A DNA stretch of 64,000 nt from Xylocopa sonorina (Eukaryota > Arthropoda > Insecta > Hymenoptera > Apidae), in assembly GCF_050948175.1 (NCBI RefSeq), contig NC_135206.1, positions 2,061,170 to 2,125,169 on the forward strand, given 5' to 3'. The number at the start of each line of letters is the position of its first letter. The first letter of the stretch is position 1. The position numbers and the translations under genes are program-made. Under the pieces are notes generated by a model. The model saw only the letters and a program-made list of their open reading frames with translations. It was not told where the DNA came from and ran no database searches. Positions 36,740 through 48,195 of this stretch are shown here, piece by piece.

Positions 36740-38060
36740 AGTTTGGTAAAGTAATAGTAAGTAATAGTAACGTAAGTAATAGTAATAGTAAGTAATAGTA
36801 ATAGTAAGTAATAGTAATATAAGTAATAGTAAGTAATAGTAATAGTAAGTAATAGTAATAGTAAGTAATAGTAATAGTAAGTAATAGTAATAGTAAGTAA
36901 TAGTAATAGTAAGTAATAGTAATAGTAAGTAATAGTAATAGTAAGTAATAGTAAGATAGGTAATAGTATCATAAATATACTATTACTATTACTTATATTA
37001 CTATTATAATAGTAATTAGTATTATATACTATTATAATACTATTATAATAGTAACATAAGTAGTAGTAATATAAGTAATAGTAACATAAGTAATAGTAAT
37101 AGTAAGTAATAGTAAGTAATAATAATATAAGTAATAGTACTAGCAGTAATAGTAATATAAGTAATAGTAACATAGGTAATAGTAACATAAGTAATATTAA
37201 CATAAGTAATAGTAACATAAGTAATAAAAATAGTAAGTAATAGTAATAGTAAGTAATAGTAATAGTAAGCAATAGTAATATAAGTAATAGTAATAGTAAG
37301 ATAGGTAATAGTAAGATAGGTAATAGTATCATAAGTATACTATTACTATTACTTATATTACTATTATAATAGTAATTAGTATTATATACTATTATAATAC
37401 TATTATAATAGTAACATAAGTAGTAGTAATATAAGTAATAGTAACATAAGTAATAGTAATAGTAAGTAATAGTAAGTAATAATAATATAAGTAATAGTAC
37501 TAGCAGTAATAGTAATATAAGTAATAGTAACATAGGTAATAGTAACATAAGTAATATTAACATAAGTAATAGTAACATAAGTAATAAAAATAGTAAGTAA
37601 TAGTAATAGTAAGTAATAGTAATAGTAAGCAATAGTAATATAAGTAATAGTAATAGTAAGATAGGTAATAGTAAGATAGGTAATAGTATCATAAGTATAC
37701 TATTACTATTACTTATATTACTATTATAATAGTAATTAGTATTATATACTATTATAATACTATTATAATAGTAACATAAGTAGTAGTAATATAAGTAATA
37801 GTAACATAAGTAATAGTAACATAAGTAATAATAATAGTAAGTAAAGTAATACAAGTAATAGTAATATAAGTCAGTAGTAATAGTAATACAGGTAATAGTA
37901 GTACAAGTAATATAGTAGAACAAGTAATAGTAGTACAAGTAATAGTAGTACAAGTAATATAGTAGAACAAGTAATAGTAGTACAAATAATAGTAGTACAA
38001 GTAATAGTAATTCGAGTAATAGTAATATAAGTAATAGTAATTGTAATAGTAATAAGTATA
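36740..38060. repeat. AGTAAT-type array with a 360-bp higher-order repeat
   Basis: Runs of AGTAATAGTA with variants (AAGTAATAGTAACATAAGTA). A block marked by GGTAATAGTATCATAA occurs at 36959, 37319 and 37679, exactly 360 bp apart, nearly unchanged. Each block holds a self-complementary stretch (GTATACTATTACTATTACTT ... AATAGTAATTAGTATTATA). A 420-codon minus-strand frame (37953-36691) crosses the array; its Y/L/I/T-only content shows it is not a gene. Confidence 0.95.
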
Positions 38061-38330
38061 TAATATATTATAATATATTATATTATATTATTATTAACTA
38101 TTATATATTTAATATTTTACGACCTTTTAATTTTATTACAAGGCTATATGTATATTGCAATATTTGATTTTAATATTATTATATTAAATTATGTTATTAT
38201 TAATATTGTGTACTATTTAATATTTGACATTTATCAACTTTTTAATTTTGTAGCAAGGCTCGTACTTCTCTTTCAATTGGACCTGATTAAAATGCTGCAA
38301 GTATTTAAAATGGAATTGTTACAATAAGTG
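38061..38330. repeat. AT-rich segment, relative of 31.98-32.44 kb
   Basis: ATATTTAATATTTTACGACC, TTTTAATTTTATTACAAGGC and CCTGATTAAAATGCTGCAAG are diverged copies of blocks near 32010-32443 in the same orientation. The segment sits between two AGTAAT tracts. Confidence 0.7.
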
Positions 38331-38830
38331 ATAGTAATATGAGTAAAGTAATAGTAATAGTAATAGTAATAGTAATAGTAATAGTAATAGTAATAGTAAT
38401 AGTAATAGTAATAGTAATAGTAATAGTAATAGTAAAATAAGTAATGGTAATAGTAAAATAAGTAACGGTAATAGTAAAATAAGTAATAGTGATAGTAAAA
38501 TAAGTAATAGTGATAGTAATATATTAGTAGTATTTAGTATTTACTATAGTAAGTAATAGTAATATATTAGTAGTATTTGGTAAGTTAACTATTTTAACTA
38601 ATTTAAAGTAGTTTAGCTAATTTAAAAATAATTCTGGTAGTAATAGTAATAGTAATAGTAATAGTAATACAAGTAATAGTAAAATAAGTAATAGTAATAC
38701 AAGTAATAGTAAAATAAGTAATAGTAATACAAGTAATAGTAAAATAAGTAATAGTAATAGTAATATATTCGTAGTATTTATTAGTTACTATAGTAAATAA
38801 TAGTAATATAAGTGATAATAACAGTAAAAG
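38331..38830. repeat. AGTAAT-type arrays, second tract
   Basis: Pure AGTAAT units at about 38345-38440, then AGTAAAATAAGTAATAGTAA units. A short interruption at 38580-38630 contains TTTAAAGTAGTTTAGCTAAT. Further AGTAAT and AGTAATACAAGTAATAG units run to 38830. Confidence 0.9.
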
Positions 38831-38840
38831 CTTCGAATTC

Positions 38841-38893
38841 GACTGTTCCATGGCCTAATGACTATAAGGTCTACCTTCGTTATTCTTCTAATT
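38841..38893 (+). pseudogene. tRNA-Arg-like 5'-half relic (tRNA pseudogene or SINE head)
   Basis: TGGCCTAATGACTATAAGG at 38851-38869 followed by TCTACCTTCG resembles the D-arm/A-box and anticodon-arm region of eukaryotic tRNA-Arg (TGGCCTAATGGATAAGG then a CTTCG anticodon-loop start). The D loop has an insertion, the acceptor stem has no partner and the GGTTCGA-type B box is missing, so no functional tRNA is possible. It could equally be the decayed head of a tRNA-derived SINE, or chance. Confidence 0.35.
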
Positions 38894-38989
38894 TATTGGT
38901 GTTTCTATATATTTTAATTTATTTTTTATTCGAAATTGTACGACGAGTAGACGTATCGTAGAGAATTCGAATGATCAGCCATCTTATGG

Positions 38990-39260
38990 ACATCGAACTT
39001 GAACTGCTTTCACTTTTGAAAGAATTATTTCACTTGCAATTAATTATATTTTTTTTAGAAATAGGAGAAAAATAATTTACAGTGTTAATTTGTAGTAAAA
39101 CCTAGTCAGGTGTAATTTAAGATGATAGTTTGATTAGTTTAAGTATTCATTGTTCATTTAGAGGGGGTTTTATTTGGACCATTAAGGACCAACGCGGGAG
39201 ACTTAATGTAATTAGTGGACAAGATGTACAATTATATATATTATGGTAGATTCAATTTGA
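38990..39260 (-). repeat. Inverted single copy of the 32.6-34.6 kb satellite unit
   Basis: Read on the minus strand this gives ACCAACG...TTAATGGTCC-type blocks, AAAACCCCCTCTAAATGAAC, AAACTATCATCTTAAATTAC and GACTAGGTTTTACTACAAAT, in the same order as the seven-copy satellite. It extends to the GAAAGAATTATTTCACTTGC block that matches the array's right flank near 34580-34610. Confidence 0.8.
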
Positions 39261-39850
39261 TAAAATTCCATGAAATTTTTTAGGAATATCGTTGGATCAA
39301 TTTTTATTTAGATTAGTTTCATTTAAATTATCTTCATTCTCATTCCAGACATATCTAAATAAATAAATAAATAAATAATTTATTTAAAGCCACGTGAGGG
39401 AAGAACGTTTGGTCCTGGACCTGCTAATAGACTTATTGATTAATTATAAAGCAAACGAAGAAGGAAATGTGCACTTTCGAGAAACTGTAAGTGTCGATGT
39501 CCCTCTAGTGGCGAGTGTCGAAGAACCGCCACAGCTATTTCCTATTTTGCGTAAGTCATATTACCATAAATGATCATTTTCCCAAGGAAATGAAACGCAT
39601 ATGCATAATTCATAACGAAATGTCATTTTACATTTTAAATGTCAGCTATCAATTATAAAAGTATTAATCTAGCAATTAAGTATTATATAAAGTATATTTA
39701 GCCTTATTACTGGATTCCTTTATTTTTTTCTTTTTTTTTCATTGTATTAGGTATTATTAATTTAGTTATGTTTGAGAAAGAACTGTCTATGTCAAGAATA
39801 ATATTCAAAAAGTTATTAATTTTGAAGGGATGGTTTAACTCGTTTTTTAC
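39261..39850. other. Unique island with a CTCF-like motif
   Basis: Contains an AAATA microsatellite (about 39357-39378). On the minus strand, 39513-39501 reads CGCCACTAGAGGG, close to the CTCF core pattern. A related string, CTAGTGGCGAG, is present here and in reverse at 36684-36694. No gene is recognised. Confidence 0.4.
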
Positions 39851-41100
39851 TAGACGTGTCTACCAAAGGTTTTTATCCTTTTAGTTTTCAATCTTCCTCA
39901 AGTTTCATTGCTCAAATTTCAAGTTGTTTTTATCCTTCTAGTTTTCAATCTTCCTCAAGTTTCATTGCTTAAATTTCAAGTTGCTTTCATCCTTTTATTT
40001 TTAGATCTTCCTCAAGTTTCATTGCTCAAATTTCAAGTTGTTTTTATCCTTTTAGTTTTAAATTTTCCTCAAGTTTTAATGCTCAAATTTCAAGTTGTTT
40101 TTATCCTTCTAGTTTTCAATCTTCCTCAAGTTTCATTGCTCAAATTTCAAGTTGTTTTTATCCTTTTAGTTTTCAATCTTCCTCAAGTTTCATTGCTTAA
40201 ATTCCAAGCTGCTTTCATCCTTTTAGTTTTGAATCTTTCTCAAGTTTTAATTCTCAAATTCCAATATTGCTTTCATCCTTTTAGTTTTGAATCTTCCTCA
40301 AGTTTCATTGCTCAAATTTCAAGTTGCTTTCATCCTTTTATTTTTAAATCTTCCTCAAGTTTGATTGTTCAAATTCCAATATTGCTTTCATCCTTTTATT
40401 TTTAAATCTTCCTCAAGTTTGATTGTTCAAACTCCAATATTGCTTTCATCCTTTTATTTTTAAATCTTCCTCAAGTTTTAGTGCTAAAATTCCAATGTTG
40501 CTTTCATCCTTTTATTTTTAAATCTTCCTCAAGTTTTAATGCTCAAATTCCAATATTGCTTTCATGCTTTTATTTTTAAATCTTCCTCAAGTTTGATTGT
40601 TCAAACTCCAATATTGCTTTCATCCTTTTATTTTTAAATCTTCCTCAAGTTTTAGTGCTAAAATTCCAATGTTGCTTTCATCCTTTTATTTTTAAATCTT
40701 TCTCAATTTTTAATGCTCAAATTCCAATATTGCTTTCATCCTTTTATTTTTAAATCTTCCTCAAGTTTTAGTGCTAAAATTTCAAGTTGCTTTCATCCTT
40801 TTATTTTTAAATCTTCCTCAAGTTTGATTGTTCAAATTCCAATATTGCTTTCATCCTTTTATTTTTAAATCTTCCTCAAGTTTTAGTGCTAAAATTCCAA
40901 TGTTGCTTTCATCCTTTTATTTTTAAATCTTTCTCAATTTTTAATGCTCAAATTCCAATATTGCTTTCATGCTTTTATTTTTAAATCTTCCTCAAGTTTG
41001 ATCGTTCAAACTCCAATATTGCTTTCATCCTTTTATTTTTAAATCTTTCTCAAGTTATAGTGCTAAAATTTCAAGTTGCTTTCATCCTTTTACTTTCAAA
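39851..41100. repeat. 57-bp repeat, about 22 copies
   Basis: The unit contains AATCTTCCTCAAGTTTCATT, GCTCAAATTTCAAGTTG and CTTTCATCCTTTTAGTTTT. The left half is more uniform; the right half mixes TTCCAATATTGC and TTTAGTGCTAAAATT variants in three-unit blocks. The 57-bp length creates a 165-codon plus-strand frame (39908-40405) of 19-residue repeats, an array by-product. Confidence 0.95.
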
Positions 41101-41580
41101 TCTTTTGTGTTTTTTACAGCTCTTCTCAAATCTCAAATTTCTCTCATCGTTTCAATTTCAAATCTGCCCCAACTATCACACTTTTCTGCCAATGACATCG
41201 TCGATCATCGTTTCATCAACTTCCCGTCAGAAATACCATTTTTCTTGTTATTTATAACACCACAGCGACCCAGATTCAAGAGTCTCGCCGGAAAGCCTCT
41301 TTTCGACATCTTCTTATTGCATTGGTTCTTCTATAATTCCCAACACCTATTTATTACCTGCTGTTTGGTAAGGTACAGTGCGTGCAGACGAGTAGAGATC
41401 GCGTGTATCGGGTCGGATGTTAATTTCTTCGTTACAGAACAGTTTATTGCGTCCTGTTTATTGCTCCAAACACTTGTTGTTGTGTTCTCAGTCCTACTGT
41501 CATTTTATTTTATTATTTTACATTTTTCTCTGCTTTATATTACTTTTGCTTTTGTAATGAGAAAAAATATAAAGTAAAAA
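41101..41580. other. Unique island with an unassigned open frame
   Basis: A 156-codon plus-strand frame (41107-41577) begins in the degraded end of the 57-bp array and ends in the next array. Its middle (41260-41440) is CpG-bearing and unique. The predicted protein is hydrophobic and cysteine-containing but matches nothing I recognise. It probably reflects T-rich composition. Confidence 0.25.
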
Positions 41581-42680
41581 TACTAGGTAAATTTAAAGTA
41601 ATAAAAAGAAAAACTGTTTTACTCATTTGGCTTCGTTCCACTGTAGTTTTATTTTATTATTTTAGATTTTTTTTGTGCTTTTTACTTTCACACCTGCATG
41701 TTCAACTCGTTTAGCAAAGGCCACTCTTTCTTTTGTAATGAGAAAAAATACTAAGTAAATCTAAAATATTAAGTAAATTTAAAGTAATAAAAAGAAAAAT
41801 TGTTTTACTCATTTGCTTTCGTTCCACTGTAGTCTTATTTTATTATTTTAGATTTTTCTTTGCTTTTTACTATCACACTTGCATGTTCAACTCGTTTGGC
41901 AAAGGCCACTCTTTCTTTTGTAATGAGAAAAAATACTAAGTAAATCTAAAATATTAAGTAAATTTAAAGTAATAAAAAGAAAAATTGTTTTACTCATTTG
42001 GTTTCGTTCCACTGTAGTCTTATTTTATTATTTTAGATTTTTCTTTGCTTTTTACTATCACATTTGCATGTTCAACTCGTTTGGCAATGGCTACTTTTTC
42101 TTAAAAATATTAAGTAAAAATATTAAGTAAATCTGAAGTAATAAAAAGAAAAATTGTTTTACACATTTGGTTTCGTTATCAATTAATTTCTGTTCTATTC
42201 AGTAATATTGAAGTAACGAAAGAAAAATCGTTTTTTACTCATTTGGTTTTATTATCAATTAAATTTTGTTCAACATGCATGTTCTGATATCATTAATAGG
42301 TTTTTTCGATTTGGTTTTGTAATTTTAATGAGAAACAATATTAACGCATCTGAAGTAATAAAAAACAATTGTTTTTATTTATCAATTAATTTTTGTTCAA
42401 TTTAGAAATATTAAAGTAATGAAAGAAAATTATTCTTTATTCACTCATTTGGTTTTATTATCAATTAAATTTTATTCAACTTGTTTAAAAATTACGTCTC
42501 TTTTTTGTAATAAGAAACAATATTAACTACAGCTAAAGTAATAAAAACAAATTGTTTTACACATTTGGTTTTGTTATCAATTCAATTTTGTTCAACTTGT
42601 TTGGTAATGGCTACTTTTTTTTTTTTAATGAGAAGCAATATTAACTCACCTAAAGTGCTGCTGGTACTTTTGTAGAGAAT
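41581..42680. repeat. ~185-bp repeat, three clear copies then decayed copies
   Basis: The unit contains TTCGTTCCACTGTAGTCTTA, TTGCATGTTCAACTCGTTTG, AATGAGAAAAAATACTAAGT and AATAAAAAGAAAAATTGTTT. CGTTCCACTGTAG starts at 41634, 41820 and 42005. Later copies (42170-42680) are shorter and diverged (TTGGTTTTGTTATCAATT). Confidence 0.9.
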
Positions 42681-43300
42681 GCAAGAGGATGATGTTGATT
42701 TGAAATGGTGGTGGCAACTGTTCTGGTTAAATATTAACTAACTTTTTATTATTCACCTAGAAATTGTTATAATGCTCCTTTAATAATTATAACTTATTCC
42801 TTTCTAATTATTAATTATTAATTAACTATTTATTATTAACTTAGACATTATTTTAATGTATTTTTATTAATTATTAATTATTCTTTAGTAATTATCAATT
42901 ATTCTTTATTAATTATTAACTATAAAGTAACTTTATATTATTAACGTAGAAAATATTTTAAGGTTTCTTTAACAATTATTAATTATCTTTATTAATTACT
43001 AATTGTTGTTAAATTTTTTATTATTGATTTAGAAATCATTCTAGTGTTTCTTTAATAATTATTAATAATCAATTAACCTTCAATTACTAACTTAGAAATT
43101 ATTTTAACGTTTCTTTAATAATTATTAATTACTCTTTATTAATTACTAATTGTTGTTAAATTTTTTATTATTAACTTAATAATCATTCTAGTGTTCCTTT
43201 AATAATTATTACATATCCTTTCTTAATTATTAATAATTAACTAACTTTCTATTATTAACTCAGAAATAATTTTAATGTTCCTTCAAATTTAATTGGAGGA
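42681..43300. repeat. Diverged AT-rich repeat, units ~100 bp
   Basis: Units contain TTATTATTAACTTAGAAATT, TTTCTTTAATAATTATTAA and CTTTATTAATTACTAATTG. About five to six copies are recognisable. No coding content. Confidence 0.75.
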
Positions 43301-43479
43301 GCAAATAATTTAATCAATCGTGAGAATTATAAATTCTTCCATGAATTCCTTTCAGATCCAGCTCCGTTCGACAGTCGCGAACGGATATTACAACTTCCGA
43401 TTCAACTGGTTCCCGTTTCTCGCGTTCCTTTTCTCTCTCCTGAGCCGTTCACAGGGAACGCGTCGAGCAACCTGGGCAG
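43301..43479. other. Short CpG-bearing unique island
   Basis: About 180 bp between two arrays. CCTTTCAG at 43348-43355 followed by ATCCAGCTCCGTTCG resembles a 3' splice site, and a plus-strand frame is open through it. The frame runs into the following array, so evidence for an exon is weak. Confidence 0.25.
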
Positions 43480-45500
43480 AATTTAAAGATTGCTATCTTA
43501 GAAATAGAAAATTTCCAATTTTAAACCTTGCTATTTTAGCAATAGAAAATTTTCAATTTTAAAGATTGCTATCTTAGAAATAGAAAATTTCCAATTTTAA
43601 GAATTGCTACCTTAGAAATATAAAATTTCCAATTTTAAAGATTGCTATTTTAGCAATAGAAAATTTTCAATTTTAAGAATTGCTACCTTAGAAATAGAAA
43701 ATTTCCAATTTTAAGAATTGCTACCTTAGAAATAGAAAATTTCCAATTTTAAAGATTGCTATTTTAGCAATAGAAAATTTTCAATTTTAAACATTGATAT
43801 TTTAGCAATAGAAAATTTCCAATTTTAAACCTTGCTATTTTAGCAATAGAAAAATTTCAATTTTAAAGATTGCTATCTTAGAAATAGAAAATTTCCAATT
43901 TTAAAGATTGCTATCTTAGAAATAGAAAATTTCCAATTTTAAAGATTGCTATTTTAGCAATAGAAAATTTTCAATTTTAAAAATTGCTATCTTAGAAATA
44001 GAAAATTTCCAATTTTAAGAATTGCTAGCTTAGAAATAGAAAATTTCCAATTTTAAGAATTGCTACCTTAGAAATATAAAATTTCCAATTTTAAAGATTG
44101 CTATTTTAGCAATAGAAAATTTTCAATTTTAAGAATTGCTACCTTAGAAATAGAAAATTTCCAATTTTAAGAATTGCTACCTTAGAAATAGAAAATTTCC
44201 AATTTTAAAGATTGCTATTTTAGCAATAGAAAATTTTCAATTTTAAACATTGCTATTTTAGCAATAGAAAATTTCCAATTTTAAACCTTGCTATTTTAGC
44301 AATAGAAAAATTTCAATTTTAAAGATTGCTATCTTAGAAATAGAAAATTTCCAATTTTAAAGATTGCTATCTTAGAAATAGAAAATTTCCAATTTTAAAG
44401 ATTGCTATTTTAGCAATAGAAAATTTTCAATTTTAAAAATTGCTATCTTAGAAATAGAAAATTTCCAATTTTAAGAATTGCTAGCTTAGAAATAGAAAAT
44501 TTCCAATTTTAAGAATTGCTATCTTAGAAATAGAAAATTTCCAATTTTAAAGATTGCTATTTTAGCAATAGAAAATTTTCAATTTTAAACCTTGCTATTT
44601 TAGCAATAGAAAATTTTCAATTTTAAAGATTGCTATCTTAGAAATACAAAATTTCCAATTTTAAAGATTGCTATTTTAGTAATAGAAAATTTTCAATTTT
44701 AAAGATTGCTATCTTAGAAATAGAAAATTTCCAATTTTAAAGATTGCTATCTTAGAAATAGAAAATTTCCAATTTTAAAGATTGCTATTTTAGCAATAGA
44801 AAATTTTCAATTTTAAAAATTGCTATCTTAGAAATAGAAAATTTCCAATTTTAAGAATTGCTAGCTTAGAAATAGAAAATTTCCAATTTTAAGAATTGCT
44901 ATCTTAGAAATAGAAAATTTCCAATTTTAAAGATTGCTATTTTAGCAATAGAAAATTTTCAATTTTAAACCTTGCTATTTTAGCAATAGAAAATTTTCAA
45001 TTTTAAAGATTGCTATCTTAGAAATACAAAATTTCCAATTTTAAAGATTGCTATTTTAGTAATAGAAAATTTTCAATTTTAAAGATTGCTATCTTAGAAA
45101 TAGAAAATTTCCAATTTTAAAGATTGCTATCTTAGAAATAGAAAATTTCCAATTTTAAAGATTGCTATTTTAGCAATAGAAAATTTTCAATTTTAAACAT
45201 TGCTATTTTAGTAATTGAAAATTTTCAATTTTAAAGATTGCTATCTTAGAAATAGAAAATTTCCAATTTTAAGAATTGCTACCTTAGAAATAGAAAATTT
45301 CCAATTTTAAAGATTGCTATTTTAGCAATAGAAAATTTTCAATTTTAAACATTGCTATCTTAGAAATAGAAAATTTCCAATTTTAAGAATTGCTACCTTA
45401 GAAATAGAAAATTTCCAATTTTAAAGATTGCTATTTTAGCAATAGAAAATTTTCAATTTTAAAGATTGCTATTTTAGCAATAGAAAATTTGTAATTTTAA
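43480..45500. repeat. 38-bp palindrome-rich repeat, about 53 copies
   Basis: Two unit types alternate: one with ATTGCTATTTTAGCAATAG (arms ATTGCTA/TAGCAAT) and GAAAATTTTC (a 10-bp palindrome), and one with TTGCTATCTTAGAAATAG and GAAAATTTCC. Higher-order repeats are exact multiples of 38: GAAATACAAA at 44641 and 45021 (380 bp, 10 units) and GAAATATAAA near 43615 and 44071 (456 bp, 12 units). Confidence 0.95.
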
Positions 45501-46110
45501 AAAGGGGTCTCGTATCGGTGGCTCTGTTACGAAAATATGACCGCGTAATCACGCGTAACAGGGTTCACTGGTCACCAGGAACTTTAACAGGGCAAGAACG
45601 GGTCGAGTGGCTATCGAGCACTATTTCTTATTTTTTCCCTGCTCTGTCTGTTGCGTTGATTTCATGTACGGTCCACAGGTCTTTTTAATCATTTTTACAT
45701 TTATTATTATATATAGAAATTGAACAGAAATATGTTTGAATGATTATTCTATGACTGCTCCCCATTTGGGGACTGAAATGGACCAAAAGTTGGTATTATA
45801 TAAGGTCCACAGTGCTTTTTAATAATTACTATATGTATTCTGTAAAAAGACATGAAACATGTTTAAATGATTATTCTGGAGCATAATCATTCTCTACTTC
45901 AATAACTACTCCCAATTTGCTTGAGAGGCAGTCGATTCCACGAGAAAAAGTGTTGTTGCTCTTAGAAGCAATCCAAGTCATCGAAATAGACATTTCATTC
46001 ATCATGTATTATGTATTATATATAATATAATATAATATAATTAAATATAAAAATATAATTATCTGTTATATAATAAAAATATTAATATATTAATTCATAT
46101 TTAATATTAA
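45501..46110. other. Unique island with an old ~130-bp duplication
   Basis: CpG-bearing at 45505-45640. The phrases GTCCACAGGTCTTTTTAAT ... GTTTGAATGATTATTCT (45671-45751) and GTCCACAGTGCTTTTTAATA ... GTTTAAATGATTATTCT (45807-45880) are diverged copies. ATATAATATA simple sequence fills 46010-46110. No gene is seen. Confidence 0.45.
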
Positions 46111-46114
46111 TATA

Positions 46115-47765
46115 TAATACTGATAATAAGATATCCTAGCGCAAAATTTCTAAGCTCAAAACTTGTAAGCTTAAACTTTCTAAGCGTACGTTTTCCTAGC
46201 GCAAGATTTTTATTCTTAAACTTCCAAAGCTAAAAATTTCTAAACTTGAACTTTGCAAGCATAGCATAATTTCTAAGCTTAAACTTTGTAAACGCAAAAC
46301 TTCTTAGCTTGAACTTTGTAAACGCAAAATATTTAAGCTTGAACTTTGTAAGCTCAAAACTTCTTAGCTTGAACTTTGTAAGCGCAAAATTTCTAAGGTT
46401 GAGCCTTGTAAGCGCAAGTTTACCAAACGGAAAATTTCTCAGCTTCAACTTTCTAAGCTCAAAACTTGTAAGCTTGAACTTTCTAAGCGTACGTTTTCCT
46501 AGCGCAAGATTTTTATTCTTAAACTTCCTAAGCTAAAAATTTCTAAACTTGAACTTTGCAAGCATAGCATAATTTCTAAGCTTGAACTTTGTAAACGCAA
46601 AATATTTAAGCTTGAACTTTGTAAGCTCAAAACTTCTTAGCTTGAACTTTGTAAGCGCAAAATTTCTAAGGTTGAGCCTTGTAAGCGCAAGTTTACCAAA
46701 CGGAAAATTTCTCAGCTTCAACTTTCTAAGCTCAAAACTTGTAAGCTTGAACTTTCTAAGCGTACGTTTTCCTAGCGCAAGATTTTTATTCTTAAACTTC
46801 CTAAGCTAAAAATTTCTAAACTTGAATTTTGCAAGCATAGCATAATTTCTAAGCTTGAACTTTGTAAACGCAAAATATTTAAGCTTGAACTTTGTAAGCT
46901 CAAAACTTCTTAACTTGAACTTTGTAAGCGCAAAATTTCTAAGGTTGAACCTTGTAAGCGCAAGTTTACCAAACGGAAAATTTCTCAGCTTCAACTTTCT
47001 AAGCGCAAAACTTGTAAGCTTGAACTTTCTAAGCGTACGTTTTCCTAGCGCAAGATTTTTATTCTTAAACTTCCAAAGCTAAAAATTTCTAAACTTGAAC
47101 TTTGCAAGCATAGCATAATTTCTAAGCTTGAACTTTGTAAACGCAAAATATTTAAGCTTGAACTTTGTAAGCTCAAAACTTCTTAGCTTGAACTTTGTAA
47201 GCGCAAAATTTCTAAGGTTGAACTTTGTAAGCGCAAGTTTACCAAACGGAAAATTTCTCAGCTTCAACTGTCTAAGCGCAAAACTTGTAAGCTTGAACTT
47301 TCTAAGCGTAAGTTTTCCAAGCGTCAGATTTCTAAGCGCAAGATTCTTATTCTTAAACTTTCTAAACTAAAAATTTCTAAACTTGAACTTTGCAAGCATA
47401 ACATAATTTCTAAGCTTGAACTTTGTAAGCGCAAGATATCCTAGCAATAAAATTTCTAAGCTCAAAACTTCTAAGCTTGAACTTTCTAAGCGTACGTTTT
47501 CCTAGCGCAAGATTTTTATTTTTAAACTTCCTAAGCTAAAAATTTCTAAACTTGAACTTTGCAAGCATAGCATAATTTCTAAGCTTGAACTTTGTAAACG
47601 CAAAATATTTAAGCTTCAACTTTGCAAACGCAAAATATTTAAGCTTGAACTTTGTAAGCGCAAGTTTACCAAACGGAAAATTTCTCAGCTTCAACTTTCT
47701 AAGCGCAAGTTTTCCAAGTATCAGATTTCTAAGCGCAAGAATTCTCAGCTTGAACTTTTTAAGAA
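46115..47765. repeat. 15-bp family, reverse orientation, in 273-bp higher-order units
   Basis: Units such as AAGCTTGAACTTTCT and AAGCGCAAAATTTCT are the reverse complement of the 10.4-12.5 kb family. A block including GTACGTTTTCCTAGCGCAAG and GCAAGCATAGCATAATTTCT recurs every 273 bp over four to five near-identical copies (corresponding points at 46309, 46582, 46855 and 47128). The first copy has an extra two 15-bp units. The 273-bp step is divisible by three, so matching open frames recur on both strands. Confidence 0.95.
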
Positions 47766-48195
47766 AACAATACTCTCCATTACAAAAGAAAAGAAACTGA
47801 ATTATATTCGAATAAATTTATTAAATCTCGATTATCAACTTATAATAGATCAACCTATTTAAAAAATGAACCATCAATAGACGTTACGTGTAGATTTTAT
47901 TCAAGTTTATCGTTTCGATTAAGACTTAATTGGCATCGTTAAAGACCAGAAGGTGACTCCATTGATCCACCAAACAGGATAAAAATGAAATCTCTCGCGT
48001 TATAGAACGAAGATCAATCTATTATCCCAGTTAATTGTGTTCAGTTATTAGCGAGGTGTTCGTTTGGTGGAAAAACGAAAGTTGCACGGTGGTTGGACAT
48101 GTGATACGTCGAGACGGTAATTAACTTTGCTTTGGAGTAGCTTCTTACTCTTAAATGGAACGTCCAGCGTTTCGAGAATAAACGTTGAAAACAGT
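47766..48195. other. Unique island, no gene recognised
   Basis: About 430 bp of mixed sequence with moderate CpG around 47990-48120 (for example ACATGTGATACGTCGAGACG). No open frame or RNA motif stands out. It leads directly into the 167-bp satellite. Confidence 0.4.

Noticed and set aside
36691..37953. 420-codon minus-strand open frame
   Set aside because: It runs through an AGTAAT array with a 360-bp period (a multiple of three), uses almost only Y, L, I, T, N and S, and has no gene context.
39908..40405. 165-codon hydrophobic frame that could be a membrane protein
   Set aside because: It is a direct translation of the 57-bp T-rich repeat and ends when the unit changes.
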